A stretch of 64,000 nucleotides of DNA from Triticum aestivum. Its lineage: Eukaryota; Streptophyta; Magnoliopsida; Poales; Poaceae. Numbering within the stretch: the stretch's first letter is position 1; every line of letters starts with the position of its first letter. The notes under the pieces are model-generated. The model searched no databases. It saw only the letters and a program-made list of their open reading frames with translations, and was not told where the DNA came from. Below are positions 57,838 to 64,000 of the stretch, one piece after another. Location: the NCBI RefSeq assembly GCF_018294505.1, contig NC_057814.1, positions 34,815,581-34,879,580 on the forward strand, read 5' to 3'. The translations under genes were made by a program, and so were the position numbers.

Positions 57838-60800
57838 GTCTCCCACTTGCACTAGAGTCAATAATCTAGTTCACATCACCATGTGATTAACACTGACAGG
57901 TCACATCACCATGTGACCAACACCCAAGAGTTTACTAGAGTCAACAATCTAGTTCACATCTCTATGTGATTAACACTCAATGAGTTCTGGTTTGATCATG
58001 TTATGCTTGTGAGAGAGGTTATTAGTCAACGGGTCTGAACCTTTCAGATTCGTGTGTGCTTTACGAATATCTATGTCATCTTGTGGATGCTACCACGCGC
58101 TATTTGGAGCCATTTCAAATAATTGCTCTACTATACGAATCCGGTTTACTACTCAGAGTCATCCGGATTAGTGTCAAAGTTCGCATCGACGTAACCCTTT
58201 ACGACGAACTCCTTTTCACCTCCATAATCGAGAAAATTCCTTAATCCACTAGGTACTAAGGATAAGTTCGACCGCTGTCATGAGATCCTTTCCCGGATCA
58301 CCATTGTACCCTTTGACCAACTCATGGCAAGGCACACTTCATGTGCGGTACACAACATAGCATACTGTAGAGCCTACGTCTAAAGCATAGGGGACGACCT
58401 TCGTCCTTTCTCTCTCTTCTGCTGTGGTCAGGTCTTGAGTCTTACTCAATACTCACACCTTGTAACACAGCCAAGAACTCCTTCTTTGCTGATCTATTTT
58501 GAACTCTTTCAAAATCATGTCAAGGTGTGCGTTCTTTTGAAAGTAACATCAGGCGTCTTGATCTATCTCTATAGATCTTGATGCCCAATATGTAAGCAGC
58601 TTTATCCAGGTCTTCCTTTGAAAAACTCCTTTCAAACAACCCTTTATGCTTTCCAGAAATTTTTACATCATTTCGGATCAACAATATGTCATTGACATAT
58701 ACTTATCAGAAATGTTGTATCGCTCCCACTCACTTTATTGTAAATACAAGTTTCTATCAAACTTTGTATAAACCCAAAAACTTTGATCACCCCATCAAAG
58801 CGTATATTCTGACTCCGAGATGCTTGCTCTAATCCATGGAAGGATCGCTGGAGCTAGCATACCTTTTAGCATCCTTAGGATCGACAAAACCTTTCTGATT
58901 GTATCACATACAACCTTTCCTTACGAAAACTGGTAAGGAAACTTGTTTTGACATCCATCTGCCAGATTTCATAAATGCAGCTAATGCTAACATGATTCCG
59001 ACGGACTTAAGCATTGCTACGGATGAGAAAATCTCATCGTAGTCAACTCCTTGAACTTGTGGAAATACTCTTTGCCACAAGTCGAGCTTCATAGACGGTA
59101 ACATTACCGTCCACGTCCGTCTTCTTCTCAAAGATCCATTTATCTCGGATTTCATGGCTCTTAACCATTTGTCGGAATATGGGCCCACCATCGCTTCTCC
59201 ATAGCTCGTAGGTTCATTGTTGTCTAGCAACATGACTTCCAAGACAGGATCAGGTACCACTCTGAAGTAGTACGCATCCTCGTCGTCCTACGAGGTTTGG
59301 TAGCGACTTGATCCGAAGTTTCATGATCACTATTATGAGCTTCCACTTCAATTGGTGTAGGTGCCACAGGAACAACTTCCTGTGCCCTGCTACACCCTAG
59401 TTGAAGTGACGGTTCAATAACCTTATCAAGTCTCCACCATCCTCCCACTCAATTCTTTCGAGAGAAACTTTTCCTCGAGAAAGGACTCGTTTCTAGAAGC
59501 AATTACTTTTGCTTCCAGATCTGAAATAGGAGGTATACCCAACTGTTTTTGGGTATTCTATGAAGATGCATTTATCCGTTTTGGGTTCGAGCTTATCATC
59601 CTGAAACTTTTCCACATAAGCATCGCAGCCCCAAACTTTTAAGAAACGACAACTTATGTTTCTCTAAACGGTGTCGTCTCAACGGAATTGCGTGGTGCCC
59701 CTTTTAAAGTGAATGCGGTTGTCTCTAATGCCTAACCCATAAACGATAGTGGTAATTTGATAAGAAACATCATGGTATGCACCATATCCAATAGGGTGCA
59801 GTTATGATGTTCGAACACACCATCACACTATGGTGTTCCAGGCGGTATTAATTGTGAAACACTTTCCACAATGTCTCAATTGTGTGCCAAACTCGTATCT
59901 CAGATACTCATCTCTATGATCATATCACAGACATTTTATCCTCTTGTTACGACGATCTTCAACTTCACTATGAAATTACTTGAACCTTTCAATAATTCAG
60001 ACTAGTGTTTCATCAAGTAAATACACTCAGCATCTACTCAAATTATCTGTGAAGTAAGAACATAACGATATCCACTGCATGCCTCAGCACTCATTGGACT
60101 GCGTACATCAAAATGTATTACTTCCAATAAGTTGCTCTCTTGTTCCATCTTACTGAAAACGAGGACTTTCAGTCATCTTGCCCATGTGGTATGATTTGCA
60201 TGTCTCAAGTATTTCATAATCAAGTGAGTCTAAACGATCCATCTGCATGGAGTTTCTTCATGCATATATACCAATAGACATGGTTCGCATGTCTCAATCT
60301 TTTCAAAAAATGAGTGAGTCCAAAGATCCATCCTCATGCGTTCTATACCAATATGACTCAAGTGGCAGTGCCACAAGTATGTGGTACTATCATTACTATC
60401 TTATATCTTTTTGGCATGAACATGTGTATCACTACGATCGAGATTCATTTCAGGTGCAAGACCATTGAAGGTATTATTCAAATAAACAGAGTAACCATTA
60501 TTCTCCTTAAATGAATAACCGTATTGCGATAAACATAATCCAATCATGCTCAACGCAAACACCAAATCTCGATGGTAGGGGGAGCACGCGATGCTTGATC
60601 ACATCAACCTTGGAAACACTTCCAATACATATCGTCATCTCACCTTTAGCTAGTCTCCATTTATTCCGCAGCTTTTATTTCGAGTTACTAACACTTAGCA
60701 ACCGAACCAGTATCTAATACCCTGGTGCTGCTAGGAGTACTAGTAAAGTACACATTCATATAACGTATATCCAATATACTTCTGTCGACCTTGCCTGCCT

Positions 60801-62885
60801 TCTCATCTACCAAGTATCTAGGGTAGTACTGCTTCAGTGACCGTTCCTCTTATTACAGAAGCACTTAGTCTCGGGTTTGGGTTCAACCTTGGGATTCTTC
60901 ACTAGAGCAGCAAACGACTTGCTGTTTCATGAAGTAGCCCTTTTGCCCTTGCCCTTCTTAAACTAGTGGTTTTACTAACCATCAACAATTGATGCTCCTT
61001 CTTGATTTCTACTCTCGCGGTGTCAAACATCGCGAATAGCTCAAGGATCATCATAACTATCCTTGATATGTTATAGTTCATCACGAAGCTCTACTAGCTT
61101 GGTGGCAGTGACTATGGAGAACTATCACTATCTCATCTGGGAGATTAACTCCCACTCGATTCAAGCGATTGTGGCACTCAGACAATCTGAGCACACGCTC
61201 AACGATTGAGATTTTCTCCCTTAGTTTGCAGGCTTAAGAAACTTGTCAGAGGTCTCATACCTCTTGACGTGGGCACTAGTCTGAAATCCCAATTTCAGTC
61301 TTCGGAACATCTCACATGTTCTGCGACGTTTCAAAAACGTCTTGGGTGCCACAATTCTAAACCGCACTGAACTATCACGTAGTTATCAAAACGTGTATGT
61401 CAGATGTTTCGCAACATCTACAGACGACGCTGAGGTTCAGCACACCGAGCGGTGCATTAAGGACATAAGCCTTCTGTGCAGCAATGAGGACAATCCTCAG
61501 TTTACGGACCCAGTCCGCATAATTGCTACTACCAACTTTCAACTAAATTTTCTCTAGGAACATATCTTAAACAGTAGAACTAAAGCGTATGACATAATTT
61601 GCAAAGACCTTTTGACTATGTTCATGATAATGAAGTTCATCTGATTATTGAACTCCCACTCAGATAGACATCCCTCTGGTCATCTAAGTGAAACATGATC
61701 CGAGTTTAACTAGGCCGTGTCCGATCATCACGTGAGACAGACTAGTTAAGATCGGTGAACATCTCTATGTTGATCGTATCTTCTATACGACTCATGCTCG
61801 ACCTTTCGGTCCTCCGTGTTCCGAGGCCATGTCTGTACATGCTAGGCTCGTCAAGTCAACCTAAGTGTATTGCGTGTGTTCCGAGGCCATGTCTGTACAT
61901 GCTAGGCTCGTCAACACCCGCTGTATTCGAACGTAAGAATCTATCACACCCGATCATCACGTGGTGCTTCGAAACGACGAACCTTCGCAACGGTGCACAG
62001 TTAGGGTGAACACTTTCTTGAAATTATTATAAGGGATCATCCTACTTGCTACCGTCGTTCTAAGCAAATAAGATGCAAAACATGATAAACATCATATGCA
62101 ATCAAATAGTGACATGATATGGCCAATATCATCATGCTCCTTTGATCTCCATCTTCGGGGCACCATGATCATCTTTGTCACCGGCATGACACCATGATCT
62201 CCATCATCATGATCTCCATCATTGTGTCTTCATGAAGTCGTCACGCCAACGATTACTTCTACTTCTATGGCTAACGCGTTTAGCAACAAAGTAAAGTAAT
62301 TTACATGGCGTTATCCAATGACACGCAGGTCATACAAAATAATAAAGACAACTCCTATGGCTCCTGCCGGTTGTCATAATCATCGACTTGCAAGTCGTGA
62401 TTCCTATTACAAGAATATGATCAATCTCATACATCACATATATCATTCATCACATCTTCTGGCCATATCACATCACATAGCACTTGCTGCAAAAACAAGT
62501 TAGACGTCCTCTAATTGTTGTTGCAAGTTTTTACGTGGTTTGTAGGTTTCTAGCCAGAACGTTTTCTTACCTACGTATGACCACAACGTGATTTGCCAAT
62601 TTCTATTTACCCTTCATAAGGACCCTTTCCATCGAATCCGTTCCGACTAAAGTAGGAGAGACAGACACCCGCTAGCCACCTTATGCAACTTGTGCATGTC
62701 AGTCGGTGGAACCTGTCTCACGTAAGCGTACGTGTAAGGTCGGTCCGGGCCGCTTCATCCCACAATGCCGCCGAAACAAGATAAGACTAGTAGCGGCAAG
62801 AAGAATTGACAACATCGACGCCCACAACTACTTTGTGTTCTACTCGTGCATAGAAACTACGCATAGACCTAGCTCATGATGCCAC
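57838..62885 (-). pseudogene. Decayed gag-pol interior of the Angela-type element
   Basis: Minus-strand pieces in shifting frames show gag (MNYNISRIVMMILELFAMF...EIKKEHQLLMVSKTTS at 60902-61084) and pol (the reverse-transcriptase area, with YSDKWLRAMKSEI...GVDYDEIFSSVAMLKSVGIML, 58904-59260). Stops and frameshifts occur every 50-120 codons across the whole interior, so no functional polyprotein can be made. A 39-bp direct duplication sits at 61816-61854 and 61876-61914, between the primer site and gag. Confidence 0.8.
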
Positions 62886-64000
62886 TGTTGGGGAACGTAG
62901 CAGAAATTCAAAATTTTCTATGCATCACCAAGATCAATCTATGGAGTAATCTAGCAACGAGGGGAAGGGGAGTGAATCTACATACCCTTGTAGATCGCGA
63001 TGCGGAAGCGTTGCAAGAACGCGGATGAGGGAGTCGTACTCGTAGCGATTCAGATCGCGGTTGATTCCGATCTAAGCACCGAAAGAACGGTGCCTCCGCG
63101 TTCAACACACGTGCAGCCCGGTGACGTCTCCCACGCCTTGATCCAGCAAGGAGAGAGGGAGAGGTTGGGGAAGACTCCATCCAGCAGCAACACGACGGCA
63201 TGGTGGTGGTGGAGGAGCGTGGCAATCCCGCAGGGCTTCGCCAAGCACCGCGGGAGACGAGGAGGAGGAAGAGGGGTAGGGCTGCGCCAAAAAGGAGACG
63301 TTCTCATGTATCTTGGGCAGCCCAAACCTCAACTATATATAGGGGGGAGGGGGCTGCGCCCCCCTTAGGGTTTCCCACCCCAAGAGGAGGCGGCCAGCCC
63401 TAGATCCCATCAAGGGGGGGCGGCCAAGGGGAGGAGAGGGGGGGCGCCCCACTAGATGGGCCCTAAGGCCCATCTGTACCTACGGTTTGCCCCCCTCCCA
63501 CTCTCCCATGCGCCTTGGGCCTTGGTGGGGGGCGCACCAGCCCACCTGGGGCTGTTCCCCTCCCACACTTGGCCCACGCAGCCTTCTGGGGCTGGTGGCC
63601 CCACTTGGTGGACCCCCGGGACCCTCCCGGTGGTCCCGGTACATTACCGATTTCACCCGAAACTTTTCCGGTGACCAAAACAGGACTTCCCATATATAAA
63701 TCTTTACCTCCGGACCATTCCGGAACTCCTCGTGACGTCCGGGATCTCATCCGGGACTCCGAACAACATTCGGTAACCACGTACATACTTTCCCTATAAC
63801 CCTAGCGTCATCGAACCTTAAGCGTGTAGACCCTACGGGTTCGGGAACCATGCAGACATGACCGAGACGTTCTCCGGTCAATAACCAACAGCGGGATCTG
63901 GATACCCATGTTGGCTCCCACATGTTCCACGATGATCTCATCGGATGAACCACGATGTCGGGGATTCAATCAATCCCGTATACAATTCCCTTTGTCTAAC
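62886..64000 (-). repeat. Partial LTR of the Angela-type element (5' LTR), 1115 bp visible
   Basis: This copy is collinear with 56050-57165 and about 99.4% identical to it. It is cut by the window edge, so roughly 670 bp of this LTR and the outer target duplication are not visible. Confidence 0.95.

Larger units (their letters stand above)
56050..64000 (-). mobile_element. Angela/BARE/WIS-type copia retrotransposon, cut by the window end
   Basis: Two direct LTR copies start at 56050 and 62886 with TGTTGGGGAACGTAGCAGAA. On the minus strand this is the 3' end of an Angela-type LTR, whose start TGTTGGAAATATGCCC is at 57837. Next to the upstream LTR end, the minus strand reads GTGGCATCATGAGC, a degenerate initiator-tRNA primer site (usual TGGTATCAGAGC). 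Next to the other LTR is a purine tract, AAGTGGGAGA. The interior (57838-62885) is 5.05 kb, close to the usual 5.2 kb, with decayed gag and pol. The bases before the left end are GTTGC; the partner duplication lies outside the window. Confidence 0.95.

Overview
The window is plant nuclear DNA, almost certainly from a Triticeae grass (wheat, goat grass or barley type). The evidence is spliced genes with long introns, a copia element with the Angela/BARE/WIS-type LTR, Stowaway and Tourist MITEs, a CACTA element with 'CCCGGTT'-rich subterminal repeats, and a DUF6598 gene of the type I know from grasses. There is one 380-bp run of N (31827-32206). I saw no rRNA, tRNA or CRISPR array.

Layout. 1-1450: a decayed retroelement fragment and an AT-rich degenerate repeat. 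1922-4025: a complete PIF/Harbinger transposon with an open transposase and a TTA target duplication. 5691-14497 (+): a 23-exon Argonaute gene whose exons join into one 854-codon frame with the slicer tetrad kept. 16018-20330: two decayed LINEs on the minus strand, with a small Tourist-like MITE in the second. 22562-24237 (-): a 3-exon protein resembling the ribosome-inactivating-protein fold, with an altered active-site pair. 25440-36020: nested transposons, in which a 6.8-kb CACTA element (29160-35955, TSD GAG) sits in the leader of an older LTR retrotransposon. 37526-39327 (-): a 3-exon DUF6598 gene. 39900-43030: LINE, Tourist, tandem-repeat and SINE material. 44492-45011 (-) and 45473-53720 (+): histone H3.3 and a 13-exon GNB1L/TANMEI-type WD40 gene, head to head over a 461-bp promoter. 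54361-54588 (-): a small intronless gene of unknown function. 56050-64000: an Angela-type copia element on the minus strand, its second LTR cut by the window edge.

The six host-type genes are islands in transposon DNA and do not form an operon or an obvious pathway. The only clear functional coupling is the divergent H3.3/WD40 promoter, which carries two perfect plant histone octamers. The observations most worth following are the short, slicer-competent-looking Argonaute, the accessory spliced gene inside the CACTA element with twin hairpins in its intron, several long near-perfect hairpins, the foldback element in the WD40 gene, and the contrast between the nearly identical LTRs and the decayed interior of the Angela element.
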